A DNA stretch of 21,649 bases from CAYTAP01 sp964435775 (GCA_964435775.1 CAYTAP010000071.1:1-21649); one strand, 5' to 3'. Shown: positions 7,889 through 15,112, counted from the stretch's first letter. The notes: generated by a model from the sequence alone, not told the origin. Translations and numbers: made by a program.

Positions 7889-8031
7889 ACGCTTCCGGCT
7901 CGTTGAAGGCGCCATCCAGCGCAACGGTGTGATTCATCTCCCTCCCCCGTTGTACCCAACGGGGGAGGGCTGGGGAGGGGGTCTTCTTGTCCCCAACCGC
8001 GTTCCACGCGCGGAGAACAAGCCGGAAGCGT
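7889..8031. repeat. inverted repeat flanking G-quadruplex copy 3
   Basis: The 16-base ACGCTTCCGGCTCGTT at 7889-7904 is the reverse complement, with one mismatch, of AACAAGCCGGAAGCGT at 8016-8031. The two arms bracket repeat copy 3 at 7940-7981. The right arm continues AAGCGACGGA, as in a third occurrence near 10170. The 244-base gap between the converging genes at 7837 and 8082 is mostly made of these repeats. Confidence 0.6.
7940..7981 (+). repeat. hairpin + G-quadruplex repeat, copy 3
   Basis: A perfect 13-bp stem, CCCTCCCCCGTTG (7940-7952) with CAACGGGGGAGGG (7957-7969) and loop TACC, leads into four G-runs at 7961-7965, 7967-7969, 7972-7975 and 7977-7981 with loops A, CT and A. It lies 102 bases after the FG-GAP gene stop, with the G-rich strand in the sense of that mRNA. 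CGGAGAA follows at 8011, as in the other copies. Confidence 0.78.
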
Positions 8032-8081
8032 AAGCGACGGACCCGCCTCATTTCGCATTCCCCGTTCCGTACTGTTTGTGG

Positions 8082-9149
8082 TCACGTCACATTCAACGCC
8101 GGCGTTGCCGCGCTGAGGTTCCTCACGTTGACCTGGGCTGTCAGGTTGTTGACCAGCCCCTCCAGCGCGGCCGTCAGCTTGTCGCTGACGTTGAAGTTTT
8201 CCAGTGGCGTCCCGGCGTCGGAGTTGACCCGCACCTCCGTGAACATCGGCATCCCACCCAGATACGGCAATCCCAGGCGCTGCGCCGCTTTTTCCGTGCC
8301 GCCACGACCGAAGATGTCATGCTCCGATCCGTCGGCGGCCACGAAATAGCTCATGTTCTCCACGATCCCCAGCACCGGCGCCCCCAGTTGCTGGAACATC
8401 CGCACCGCCCGGATCGCATCGTCCAGCGCCACCTGCTGCGGCGTCGCCACCACCACCGCGCCCGTCAAAGGCAATAGCTGACACAGCGTCAGCGGCACAT
8501 CCCCCGTCCCCGGCGGCAGATCGACGATCAGATAATCCAGCTCCGGCCAAACCGTATTGTCCAGCAGCAACTGTTTGAACGCCCCATGCGCCATCGGCCC
8601 GCGCCAGATGAGCGGCTTCTCCTGCTCCACCAGCGCCCCGATCGTCACCGCATGAATCCCATGCACCGCGAACGGCAGGATTTTGTTCGCCTGCACCTGC
8701 GGCACCTGCCCGCGAATCCCCAGCATCGTCGGCATCGACGGCCCGTAAATATCCCCGTCCATGAGGCCCACGCGAAAGCCCGCCCGATGCAATCCCACCG
8801 CCAGGTTCACCGCAATCGTGCTTTTCCCCACGCCGCCTTTGCCAGCGCCCACGGCCACGATGTTCCTCACCTGGGGCAGCCCCTCCTTCCGTGTCGGCGG
8901 CTGCGGCGTCCGCGCGCTGAGCTCCAGTTTCACGCTCCCCGCCCCCGCGCCCAGCAGCGCGTTTTCAACATCCTTCTGAATCACATCCTTCAACGGGCAA
9001 TTCGGCGTCGTCAATTCAACATGGACAAACACCTCATCCCCATCGACGCGCACCTCCTTCACCATCCGCAGCGTCACGATGTCCTTGAACAATTCCGGGT
9101 CCTGAACGGTGGAAAGTGCGGCAACGGCTTGATCACGGGTTATCGACAT
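8082..9149 (-). CDS. Mrp/ApbC-family P-loop ATPase, C-terminal CxxC absent
   Basis: Members of this cytoplasmic family carry or insert iron-sulfur clusters. The 355-residue product has an N-terminal MIP18/DUF59 domain (about 4-80, with the conserved NCPLKD at 50-55) and a ParA/MinD-like ATPase domain. The deviant Walker A is AGKGGVGKST (102-111), followed by MDGDIYGPSMP (130-140) and DLPPGTGDV (210-218). In most family members ENMSYF is followed by CPxCG, whose two cysteines bind the cluster. Here it reads ENMSYFVAADGSEHDIFGRGG, and only C51 and C223 exist in the whole chain. Cluster binding must therefore differ or be lost. I chose the ATG at 9149, which has GGAC six bases upstream and matches family starts; the frame is open back to 9239. 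It is divergent from the SMP-30-like gene. Confidence 0.92.
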   Translation of the reverse strand: MSITRDQAVAALSTVQDPELFKDIVTLRMVKEVRVDGDEVFVHVELTTPNCPLKDVIQKDVENALLGAGAGSVKLELSARTPQPPTRKEGLPQVRNIVAVGAGKGGVGKSTIAVNLAVGLHRAGFRVGLMDGDIYGPSMPTMLGIRGQVPQVQANKILPFAVHGIHAVTIGALVEQEKPLIWRGPMAHGAFKQLLLDNTVWPELDYLIVDLPPGTGDVPLTLCQLLPLTGAVVVATPQQVALDDAIRAVRMFQQLGAPVLGIVENMSYFVAADGSEHDIFGRGGTEKAAQRLGLPYLGGMPMFTEVRVNSDAGTPLENFNVSDKLTAALEGLVNNLTAQVNVRNLSAATPALNVT

Positions 9150-9179
9150 CGCAAGTCCTTTGTGGATAAAGAGGGTCGG

Positions 9180-9185
9180 ATTGTA
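9180..9185 (-). promoter_or_regulatory. candidate -10 element of the Mrp gene
   Basis: TACAAT on the minus strand lies 30 bases before the Mrp start codon, giving a leader of about 24 bases that would contain the GGAC SD. No convincing -35 hexamer was found at the usual distance. Confidence 0.3.
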
Positions 9186-9262
9186 GCCTTCCATTCCCCC
9201 TGCGGCTACACTCGGCCAAATAAAAGCAACAATTTTCAACCCGACACACTACAGGAGATCAC

Positions 9263-10114
9263 ATGCCGCACAAAGCCAAGGTCCTCGCCAGTGGATTCAA
9301 GTTCCCCGAAGGACCCGCCTTCGACGCCAACGGCAACCTGTTCCTCGTCAACGTCCAGTCCAACCACGTCAACAAGGTCGCCACCGACGGCGCGGTCAGC
9401 ATCTTCAGCCAGTGGGATGGCGCGCATCCCAATGGAAGCTGTTTTGATCACGAAGGCCGCCTCCTTGTCTGCGACAGTGGCAACAAGCAGATCGTTCGAA
9501 TCGACGCACAAGGAAAAGTCGAGGTTCTCACCAATGCACCCCATCCGGGCGAGCACTATCGCGGCCCGAACGACATCTGCATCGACCGGCACAGCCGCAT
9601 CTATTTCACCGACCCCGGCGACTTCAAATCCCCCAACGGCGCGATCTACCGCCTCGAACCCAACGGCCGGATCACCCAACTCGATTCCCCCCTTCACTTT
9701 TGCAACGGCATCGCGGTCGATTACGACAACCACTGGCTCTACGTTGCTCAAACCCCGCTCAGAACCATTGTCCGATACCCGATCAATGACGCCGGAGATG
9801 TCGGCCCGCAACAGCCCTGGGCACAACTCGAAAACGACGGCACCGGCCCGGACGGCATGCGTTTCGACCGTGACGGCTTCCTTTACTATGCCCACTTCGG
9901 CCTGGGCAAAATTGTCAAACTTGACCCCCACGGCAAGAAAGTCGCCGAACTCGACGCCGGCGGCCAAAATCCCACCAACCTTGCCTTCGGACCCATCCCC
10001 GGCGCCGCCAATCCCCGCGACCGCACTCAGTGGCGCTGCATCTACATCACCGAGGCGCAAACGCACCAAGTCACCTACCAGATCGTCGAAACCGCCGGTA
10101 TGGAATTGCCCTGA
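9263..10114 (+). CDS. SMP-30/gluconolactonase/LRE-like propeller enzyme
   Basis: This 283-residue protein belongs to the six-bladed SMP-30/gluconolactonase family, whose members hydrolyse sugar lactones or related esters with one divalent metal. The metal residues of characterised members map well: E16 in FPEGPAFD, N148 in HFCNGIAVD and D197 in GPDGMRFD, with substrate-side N103 in GPNDICID. AGGAG lies six bases before the ATG. There is no signal peptide, so it is probably cytoplasmic. It is divergent from the Mrp gene and convergent with the sulfatase operon. Planctomycete genomes often hold several such genes near carbohydrate-degradation genes, so a role in sugar catabolism is likely, but the substrate is not evident. 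Confidence 0.88.
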   Translation: MPHKAKVLASGFKFPEGPAFDANGNLFLVNVQSNHVNKVATDGAVSIFSQWDGAHPNGSCFDHEGRLLVCDSGNKQIVRIDAQGKVEVLTNAPHPGEHYRGPNDICIDRHSRIYFTDPGDFKSPNGAIYRLEPNGRITQLDSPLHFCNGIAVDYDNHWLYVAQTPLRTIVRYPINDAGDVGPQQPWAQLENDGTGPDGMRFDRDGFLYYAHFGLGKIVKLDPHGKKVAELDAGGQNPTNLAFGPIPGAANPRDRTQWRCIYITEAQTHQVTYQIVETAGMELP

Positions 10115-10148
10115 CCCGCACGGCGTCGGGCGAGATCCGAACATGACA

Positions 10149-10199
10149 TGGTCATAATCCCCCGATACGAGCCGGAAGCGTCAGCGACGGACATGACCA
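10149..10199. repeat. GCCGGAAGCGT element inside a hairpin
   Basis: TGGTCAT (10149-10155) and ATGACCA (10193-10199) are a perfect 7-bp inverted repeat around a copy of the dispersed element CGAGCCGGAAGCGTCAGCGA (from 10168). It sits between the converging SMP-30-like and sulfatase genes and could act as a bidirectional RNA 3'-end structure. There is no T-run on either side. Confidence 0.5.
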
Positions 10200-10242
10200 A
10201 ACCCCGCGCTATTCCCATGCCTCCAGGCGCCCGTTGCCTTCC

Positions 10243-11631
10243 TCAGTCGTACATGTGCGCCGTGCGATATGCCCACGTCTCGGCCAGCCCGGCGCGGGAC
10301 AGCAGTTCCTCGCCGCTCACGAAAGGGTCTCCTGTCTGTTCAAGCAGCGCCCGCAACCGCCGCGCTAAATCGTCGCGTACTTTTTCATGCGATGCCTCGC
10401 CAATCAGGTTGCGCATCTGTTCCGGATCGGCTTGGTTGTCAAACAAAAGCCATGGCGCGCGCCCCGCCTGCTCGACATAGGTGTACCGGTTTGTGCGAAC
10501 CCCGCGCCATTCCGGCATCTGCTGCGCGGTGGCTTCATCGTGCGAGAACTGGTTCATGATCAAGACTGCGTCATCGTCCGACGCATTGCCCCCGTCCCTT
10601 GCCGCGCTGCGCAACGTCCCCGATAAATCCCGCCCCTGGCACGACGCGGGAACGTTCAATCCCGCGAGCCCCAGCAGCGTGGGCATCAAGTCAACCATCG
10701 ACAGCAGCCGGTTGCTTTGCGTTCCGCCGCCGATCCCCGGTCCGCGAATGAACATCGGCACATGGATGGATTCCTCGTACGGCGACTGTTTTTTCATCCA
10801 TCCATGTGACCAGAGCATGTCACCGTGATCGCTCGTGAACACCACCAGCGTATTCTCGGCCTGCCCCAGACGGTCCAATGTCTCCAGCAGGCGATGCAAT
10901 TGCGCATCCAATGCCGCAATCGCGCCGTAATAATCCGCGAACGTGCGCCGAATCTCGAGTGGCCGCGCCAGCGGGTTGTCGCGGTGCATCACATTACCCG
11001 GCAGGCGCACCGTCGCGGGGTCAACCATGGCACGGTATTCCTCCGGCAGTTCCCGATAGGGATCATGCGGCGGTCCCCACGACACCACCAGGCAAAACGG
11101 CTTGTCATCGCCGGCCGACTGTTCCAGAAATTTTATCGCCAAATCCGTTTGCACCACCGGTTCGTATCCGTCCCGTCGAATGAGCTCCGGCGTGTCACGG
11201 TAATACTTCGCGTCAAAATAGCTGTGCGAGCAGTTGTACGCCGCCCAGAAATCGTCGAATCCCAGCCGTCGCGGCCCCGGCGGCGTGAACTTGCTTCGCG
11301 GCACGCCGTCCAGGTGCCATTTCCCCACATACCCCGTGCGATACCCCGCATCCCGCGCCACGGTGCCCAGCGTCGGCAGGTCCGTGCGAACCGCCAGATC
11401 GTTGGAGATTACCCCGTGCCGCAGCGGATAGGTTCCCGTGAACATCGTGCCGCGGCAGGGCCCGCAGACCGGCGAGTTGGCGATGCACTGCCGCACCCAC
11501 ACTCCCTCACGCGCCAATTGGTCAATCGCCGGTGTGGGCACATGGTGGTTCCCCTCCACTCCTGTCATGCCCGAGCGCATCTGGTCGGCGAATACAAGCA
11601 GGATGTTGGGTTGGCTTTCTTTTGCACTCAT
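10243..11631 (-). CDS. sulfatase (formylglycine-dependent), second gene of pair
   Basis: This type I sulfatase of 462 residues would hydrolyse a sulfate ester. The family motif CxPxRxxxxTG appears as CGPCRGTMFTG, with C56 expected to be converted to formylglycine. Metal-site elements are FADQ (14-17, with Gln where many members have a second Asp) and TSDHGDMLWSHG later in the chain. VTPAID-type spacing and PxIDQLAREGV are also typical of the family. No signal peptide is seen at the chosen start, which is unusual for sulfatases acting on polymers and suggests a cytoplasmic role. The ATG at 11631 has AGGAAGG seven bases upstream; the frame is open to 11664. The other sulfatase gene ends 29 bases upstream, so both are probably co-transcribed. 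The substrate cannot be named; carbohydrate sulfate is likely. Confidence 0.92.
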   Translation of the reverse strand: MSAKESQPNILLVFADQMRSGMTGVEGNHHVPTPAIDQLAREGVWVRQCIANSPVCGPCRGTMFTGTYPLRHGVISNDLAVRTDLPTLGTVARDAGYRTGYVGKWHLDGVPRSKFTPPGPRRLGFDDFWAAYNCSHSYFDAKYYRDTPELIRRDGYEPVVQTDLAIKFLEQSAGDDKPFCLVVSWGPPHDPYRELPEEYRAMVDPATVRLPGNVMHRDNPLARPLEIRRTFADYYGAIAALDAQLHRLLETLDRLGQAENTLVVFTSDHGDMLWSHGWMKKQSPYEESIHVPMFIRGPGIGGGTQSNRLLSMVDLMPTLLGLAGLNVPASCQGRDLSGTLRSAARDGGNASDDDAVLIMNQFSHDEATAQQMPEWRGVRTNRYTYVEQAGRAPWLLFDNQADPEQMRNLIGEASHEKVRDDLARRLRALLEQTGDPFVSGEELLSRAGLAETWAYRTAHMYD

Positions 11632-11660
11632 TTCGTACCTTCCTGTGTCCGCTATATTAT

Positions 11661-13010
11661 TCAAATGCCGCCTCCTCGCCCGTCCGCCAGTCGCTTCATC
11701 ACGTCGTTCGCCGAGTAGTCCTCCACATCGCTCGCCACCGCCCCGCGCGGCAGTGGCACAGCCCCCTCCAGCAGCGGATCGTTCGTCTCCTTCATCCAGG
11801 CATCGAGCAACCCCGCCAGCCTCGTTCGCTCCCCGGCCAGCAAAAGATCCTCGATCAAATTGTTGTTCTCTTGCGGATCGAAGAACAGATCATACAGCGC
11901 CTCGCGCGGCAACAGCATGTCACCATACCCATGCTCCGCATACGCCTTCTTGCTGATCCCGTCATCCAGGTTGCTCATAACCGGCCGATCCCGCTCCCCA
12001 AATCGCCGAATGTATTTGTATCGCCTGGTCCTCACCGCGCGTTTGGGTTCATACGCCGCGTGATACGTCACCTCCCCAAACAAATGATCCCGCGCTTCTT
12101 GTGCTTCACCCCGCAACACGGGCAACAAACTTTTCCCCACCAGCCACGTCGGCGATGGAAGCCCCAGGTACTCGAACAGCGTCGGATACACATCCACCTG
12201 CGACACCAGCGCATCGCACACCGTCCCCCGTCTCATCCCACCCGCCAGCGCTTCGGTTCCCGGCCCGCGCATCATGAGCATCACCTCAAGCCCCCCATCC
12301 GTCAGTGAACACTTGTGACGCGGAAAACTGATCCCATGATCCGTCGTACAAATAACCAGCGTTCGCTCGGCCAGCCCGCTGTCCGCCAGCCCGCGCAACA
12401 CCCGTCCCATCCCATCATCCAGAGCCCGCGCCGCGCTGGCGAACGTCGCCGCATCCTCCCGGATCCCCGCCTCATCCGGCAACCCCCTGGGCACACTCGT
12501 ATATCGCGGGTCATCCTCCGCATGTCGCTCGGCCGGAAAGCGACCCCGATGCGTCTGCACAAATCCCACATCCAGAAAAAATGGTTCCTTCGGCTCCCCT
12601 CGTAAAAACCGCGCCGCCGCATCCCCCACTTCCGCCGCGCCAAGCGTCGGCGTGGGCATGACGTTGGAATACCCAGCCTCAGTCGCCGGCGACGCCACAT
12701 GATTCACCCCGACCAGCGTCGTCGCGTAACCATTGTCGCGCAGCACACTCGCCAGATGCCTCTGCGGATACGTCAGCCGAAATCCCCGGTGATGCAGGCC
12801 AAGCATCCCCGTGCTGTGCGCCCATTGCCCCGTCAGCAGCGCCGCCCGGCTCGGCGAACACGTCGGCGCGGCGCAGAATGCATTGCGAAACAGCACCCCT
12901 TCCCGCGCCAGCCGATCCAGATTCGGCGTATGGACAGCATGCCCATAGGCCCCGATCCGACGACCGGTGTCGTGCGAATGCAAATAAATGACGTTCACTC
13001 GTTCCGCCAA
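11661..13010 (-). CDS. sulfatase, heparan N-sulfatase-like, first gene of pair
   Basis: This 449-residue type I sulfatase has the canonical motif CSPSRAALLTG with C51 as the residue modified to formylglycine, and TTDHGISFPRHK as the second metal-binding region. The N-terminal YLHSHDTGRRIGAYG and the general pattern resemble the N-sulfoglucosamine sulfohydrolase branch, but I cannot assign the substrate. I chose the TTG at 13010 because a perfect AGGAG lies five bases before it. The next in-frame GTG (12998) is too far from that SD, and the frame open to 13082 has no SD. No signal peptide is apparent. It is the promoter-proximal gene of a two-sulfatase operon; the promoter must lie in 13021-13400. 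Confidence 0.92.
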   Translation of the reverse strand: MAERVNVIYLHSHDTGRRIGAYGHAVHTPNLDRLAREGVLFRNAFCAAPTCSPSRAALLTGQWAHSTGMLGLHHRGFRLTYPQRHLASVLRDNGYATTLVGVNHVASPATEAGYSNVMPTPTLGAAEVGDAAARFLRGEPKEPFFLDVGFVQTHRGRFPAERHAEDDPRYTSVPRGLPDEAGIREDAATFASAARALDDGMGRVLRGLADSGLAERTLVICTTDHGISFPRHKCSLTDGGLEVMLMMRGPGTEALAGGMRRGTVCDALVSQVDVYPTLFEYLGLPSPTWLVGKSLLPVLRGEAQEARDHLFGEVTYHAAYEPKRAVRTRRYKYIRRFGERDRPVMSNLDDGISKKAYAEHGYGDMLLPREALYDLFFDPQENNNLIEDLLLAGERTRLAGLLDAWMKETNDPLLEGAVPLPRGAVASDVEDYSANDVMKRLADGRGGGI

Positions 13011-13015
13011 CGTAT

Positions 13016-13020
13016 CTCCT
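13016..13020 (-). promoter_or_regulatory. SD that decides a TTG start
   Basis: AGGAG on the minus strand is five bases before the TTG at 13010. No ATG or GTG lies at a suitable distance, so the SD points to TTG as the initiation codon of the first sulfatase. Confidence 0.7.
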
Positions 13021-13401
13021 TCATCCGGCAGTTTATCAAATAAAAATTTATTTTCGGCATCGGCATATCGTGCGATGGACACCTCATATCGCCCTCTCCG
13101 CCGCGCAAAAATTGCCTGTTCGTCCCATAAGAGCGCCTTCCCCGCATAGGTCTCACAATTCCTTTATTTCCCAATGGTTATCCGGACATCGCCCCATAAT
13201 GTCCGCGCATTTTTCGCCTGTGATCGGCCTAAAGTGCCCCCTCATGCCGCGACGATGCTACCCGGTGGTTTCAGATTCCATTCGACGCATGGTCGGATGG
13301 ACATCAGGGGACCCAACAGAGCTCGCTTGTCCGACATGCCGGATTCCCGGAATCCCTCATGGCCGCAAGTCGAGCGGGATTTGTGAGAAAGGAGTACGCA
13401 A
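13021..13401. other. intergenic region between divergent sulfatase and flagellin units
   Basis: No convincing gene is present. It begins AT-rich beside the sulfatase start and holds an inverted repeat at 13183-13205. A poor flagellar sigma-28-like candidate follows: TAAAGT at 13230, with GACGAT 17 bases after TAAA rather than the expected 15-base spacing. There is also a 10-bp stem with one bulge (13287-13297 with 13330-13339) and a palindrome GGATTC-CCG-GAATCC at 13341-13355. Promoters for both units should lie here. Confidence 0.5.
13183..13205. promoter_or_regulatory. operator-like inverted repeat
   Basis: CGGACAT, nine bases, ATGTCCG: perfect 7-base half-sites with 16-base centre-to-centre spacing, about 175 bases before the sulfatase start codon. 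It could be a dimer binding site or an RNA hairpin. No regulator gene is adjacent. Confidence 0.35.
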
Positions 13402-13440
13402 ATGACCAATGCAGCGCCCCGGTTCCTCCTGCCCGCGTAG
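13402..13440 (+). CDS. possible 12-residue leader peptide
   Basis: The frame MTNAAPRFLLPA is preceded by AAAGGAG (13388-13394) at seven bases, the best SD in this part of the window, and ends in TAG. CTCCT inside the frame (13426-13430) can pair with AGGAG of the SD, so its translation could be self-occluding. It lies 147 bases upstream of the flagellin start and is followed by a perfect stem-loop. This arrangement is reminiscent of a leader peptide or attenuator, but chance cannot be excluded. Confidence 0.3.
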   Translation: MTNAAPRFLLPA

Positions 13441-13469
13441 CGAGCTTGAGCCTCCAGAGCGTCAAGGGC

Positions 13470-13499
13470 TGCTGATGGTTCGTCCCCTGTCCATCAGCA
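13470..13499 (+). promoter_or_regulatory. stem-loop in the flagellin leader
   Basis: TGCTGATGG (13470-13478) pairs perfectly with CCATCAGCA (13491-13499), a 9-bp stem with a 12-base loop. No T-run follows, so it is more likely an RNA leader structure than a terminator. It lies between the small leader ORF and the flagellin SD at 13577. Confidence 0.45.
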
Positions 13500-13586
13500 A
13501 AAGGCCATCAAGGGAATGATCCTCGCGAAACCGGCATGTCATCTGTCGATGTCAGCCGGACGCGAACAACAGTCATGGAGAGACAG

Positions 13587-15017
13587 ATGAGCAGAATTAA
13601 TACCAACGTCAGCTCGTTGATCGCTCAGCGGGTTCTGACCAAAAATAATGATGCGTTGAACACAAGCCTTCAGCGCTTGAGCACCGGTTTGCGGATCAAC
13701 AGCGGCGCGGATGATCCGGCCGGCTTGATCGCCAGTGAGAACCTCCGGTCCGAAAAGGCGGGCATCACCCAGGCGATCAGCAACGCCGGTCGCGCCAGCA
13801 ACATCATCGGAACCGCCGAGGGTGGTCTGAGCGAAGTCAGCTCGTTGCTGACCCAGCTTCAGAGCCTCGTCGGCGCAACCGCCAACTCCGGCGGGTTGAG
13901 CAGCGAGGAAGTCCAGGCCAACCAGTTGCAGGTGGACTCGATCCTGAACACGGTGAACCGGATCGCCGGCGCCACCCAGTTCGAGGGCAAGAAGCTCCTG
14001 AACGGCGCCTATGCCTATCAGACGAGCAACGCCGCCGCCTCGGCGTTCGGAAACGTGCAGGTCAACGCCGCGCGTCTGCCGGACAACGTCGCGGTCGATG
14101 TCGTCGTCAACGTCACCAACAGCGCCACCACCGGCGAGGTGACCTACGGCAGCACCGGCGCGCGGATCGGCGACAAGGACATCACCCTCCAGGTCGCCGG
14201 CAACAAGGGCACCGAGCAGTTGTCCTTTGCCGCCAGCACCACGATCTCCGACATCGCCACCGCGATCAACAACATCAAGACGGCCACCGGCGTCAGCGCC
14301 ACCGTCGTTGGAAACGACCTGAACTTCGATTCCATCGGCTTCGGCGCCAGCCAGTTCGTCAGCGTCAACGCCATCGGCGCCAACTCGAGCACCTTCGCGG
14401 TGACAGGCGGCACCTCGGGCAAGGCGACCGGCACCAACGCCGATGTCACCGTCAATGGCGCCAAGGCGACCACCGACGGCAAGAACGTCATCTACCGCTC
14501 GGCGGCCCTTGATGTCGAGTTCGACATCAGCGACGACCTCAACAGCGGCAACTCCAAGACGTTCTCCATCACCGGCGGCGGCGCGACGTTCGCGCTGGGC
14601 ACGAAGGTGACCGAAAGCGACAAGGCGACCATCGGCATCCAGGACGTCTCCACCGGCAGCCTGGGGTCCAACACCGTCGGAGGCTTCCTCAACAGCCTCG
14701 CGTCGGGTGGCGACAATGACCTCTCGGGAGGAAACCTGGTCACCAGCCAGGCCATTCTCGACAAGGCCATCAAACAGGTCAGCCAGTTGCGTGGCCGGCT
14801 GGGCGCGTTCCAGAAGTTCACGATCGGTTCGACCGTGAACAGTCTTGGCGTCGCGTTCGAAAACGCCTCGGCGGCCGAAAGCGCCATCCGGGACACCGAC
14901 TTCTCACAGGAAACCGCGAACCTCACACGCTCGCAGATCCTGTCCCAAGCGGCGACCACCGTGCTGGCGCAGGCCAACGCGGCCCCTCAGGCGGCCCTCA
15001 GCCTCTTGCGTGGCTGA
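13587..15017 (+). CDS. flagellin
   Basis: This is the structural protein of the flagellar filament, exported by the flagellar type III apparatus. The 476-residue product has conserved N-terminal D0/D1 sequence (MSRINTNVSSLIAQR, LSTGLRINSGADDPAGL, about 1-140). A variable middle region contains a flagellin-hook IN-type segment (about 180-270: DKDITLQVAGN to ATVVGNDLNF). The C-terminal D1/D0 (about 395-476) ends NAAPQAALSLLRG, matching the usual APQAALSLLR-type end. The ATG at 13587 has GGAG six bases upstream and gives the classical flagellin N-terminus; the in-frame upstream extension to 13536 has neither. It is monocistronic, with a long leader and a strong terminator at 15074. No other flagellar gene is in the window. 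The symbol fliC or hag would be guesswork. Confidence 0.97.
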   Translation: MSRINTNVSSLIAQRVLTKNNDALNTSLQRLSTGLRINSGADDPAGLIASENLRSEKAGITQAISNAGRASNIIGTAEGGLSEVSSLLTQLQSLVGATANSGGLSSEEVQANQLQVDSILNTVNRIAGATQFEGKKLLNGAYAYQTSNAAASAFGNVQVNAARLPDNVAVDVVVNVTNSATTGEVTYGSTGARIGDKDITLQVAGNKGTEQLSFAASTTISDIATAINNIKTATGVSATVVGNDLNFDSIGFGASQFVSVNAIGANSSTFAVTGGTSGKATGTNADVTVNGAKATTDGKNVIYRSAALDVEFDISDDLNSGNSKTFSITGGGATFALGTKVTESDKATIGIQDVSTGSLGSNTVGGFLNSLASGGDNDLSGGNLVTSQAILDKAIKQVSQLRGRLGAFQKFTIGSTVNSLGVAFENASAAESAIRDTDFSQETANLTRSQILSQAATTVLAQANAAPQAALSLLRG

Positions 15018-15073
15018 TCCCAGGGCATATGAGGTTGGTCCGCGACTGACCTCTTATCTTTCTCACAAATCCA

Positions 15074-15112
15074 CCACCCCCGACGATCACTCGTCGGGGG
15101 TGGCTCTGTTTG
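15074..15112 (+). terminator. intrinsic terminator of the flagellin gene
   Basis: CCACCCCCGACGA (15074-15086) and TCGTCGGGGGTGG (15091-15103) form a perfect 13-bp GC-rich stem with loop TCAC, followed by the moderately T-rich CTCTGTTTG. It lies 57 bases after the flagellin stop codon. Confidence 0.9.

Noticed and set aside
6884..7924. A 346-codon open frame on the minus strand opposite the FG-GAP gene
   Set aside because: Its repeats simply reflect the repeats of the plus-strand gene, which has a strong SD and a known family pattern.
77..7981. CRISPR array or intrinsic terminators as explanation for the three G-rich repeats
   Set aside because: The copies are kilobases apart, so not an array. 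No T-run follows the stem on either strand, so canonical termination is not supported.
8586..10157. A 523-codon open frame on the plus strand across the Mrp and SMP-30-like genes
   Set aside because: It runs antisense to one gene and out of frame with the other, has biased low-complexity composition, and has no SD.
13230..13258. A sigma-28 promoter for flagellin (TAAAGT and GACGAT)
   Set aside because: The spacing is two bases too long and the -10 part matches poorly. It is kept only as a remark in the intergenic entry.
13070..13405. A 111-codon plus-strand frame before flagellin
   Set aside because: It has no SD, its product is Arg/Pro/Ser-rich without pattern, and it crosses several inverted repeats that look regulatory.
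13370..13450. A cyclic di-GMP riboswitch (GEMM type) before flagellin, suggested by ACGCAAA and TAGCGAG
   Set aside because: The other conserved blocks (the CACGCA and GCAAACC segments and the closing GGTAGC stem) are missing, and the two fragments do not pair in the required arrangement.
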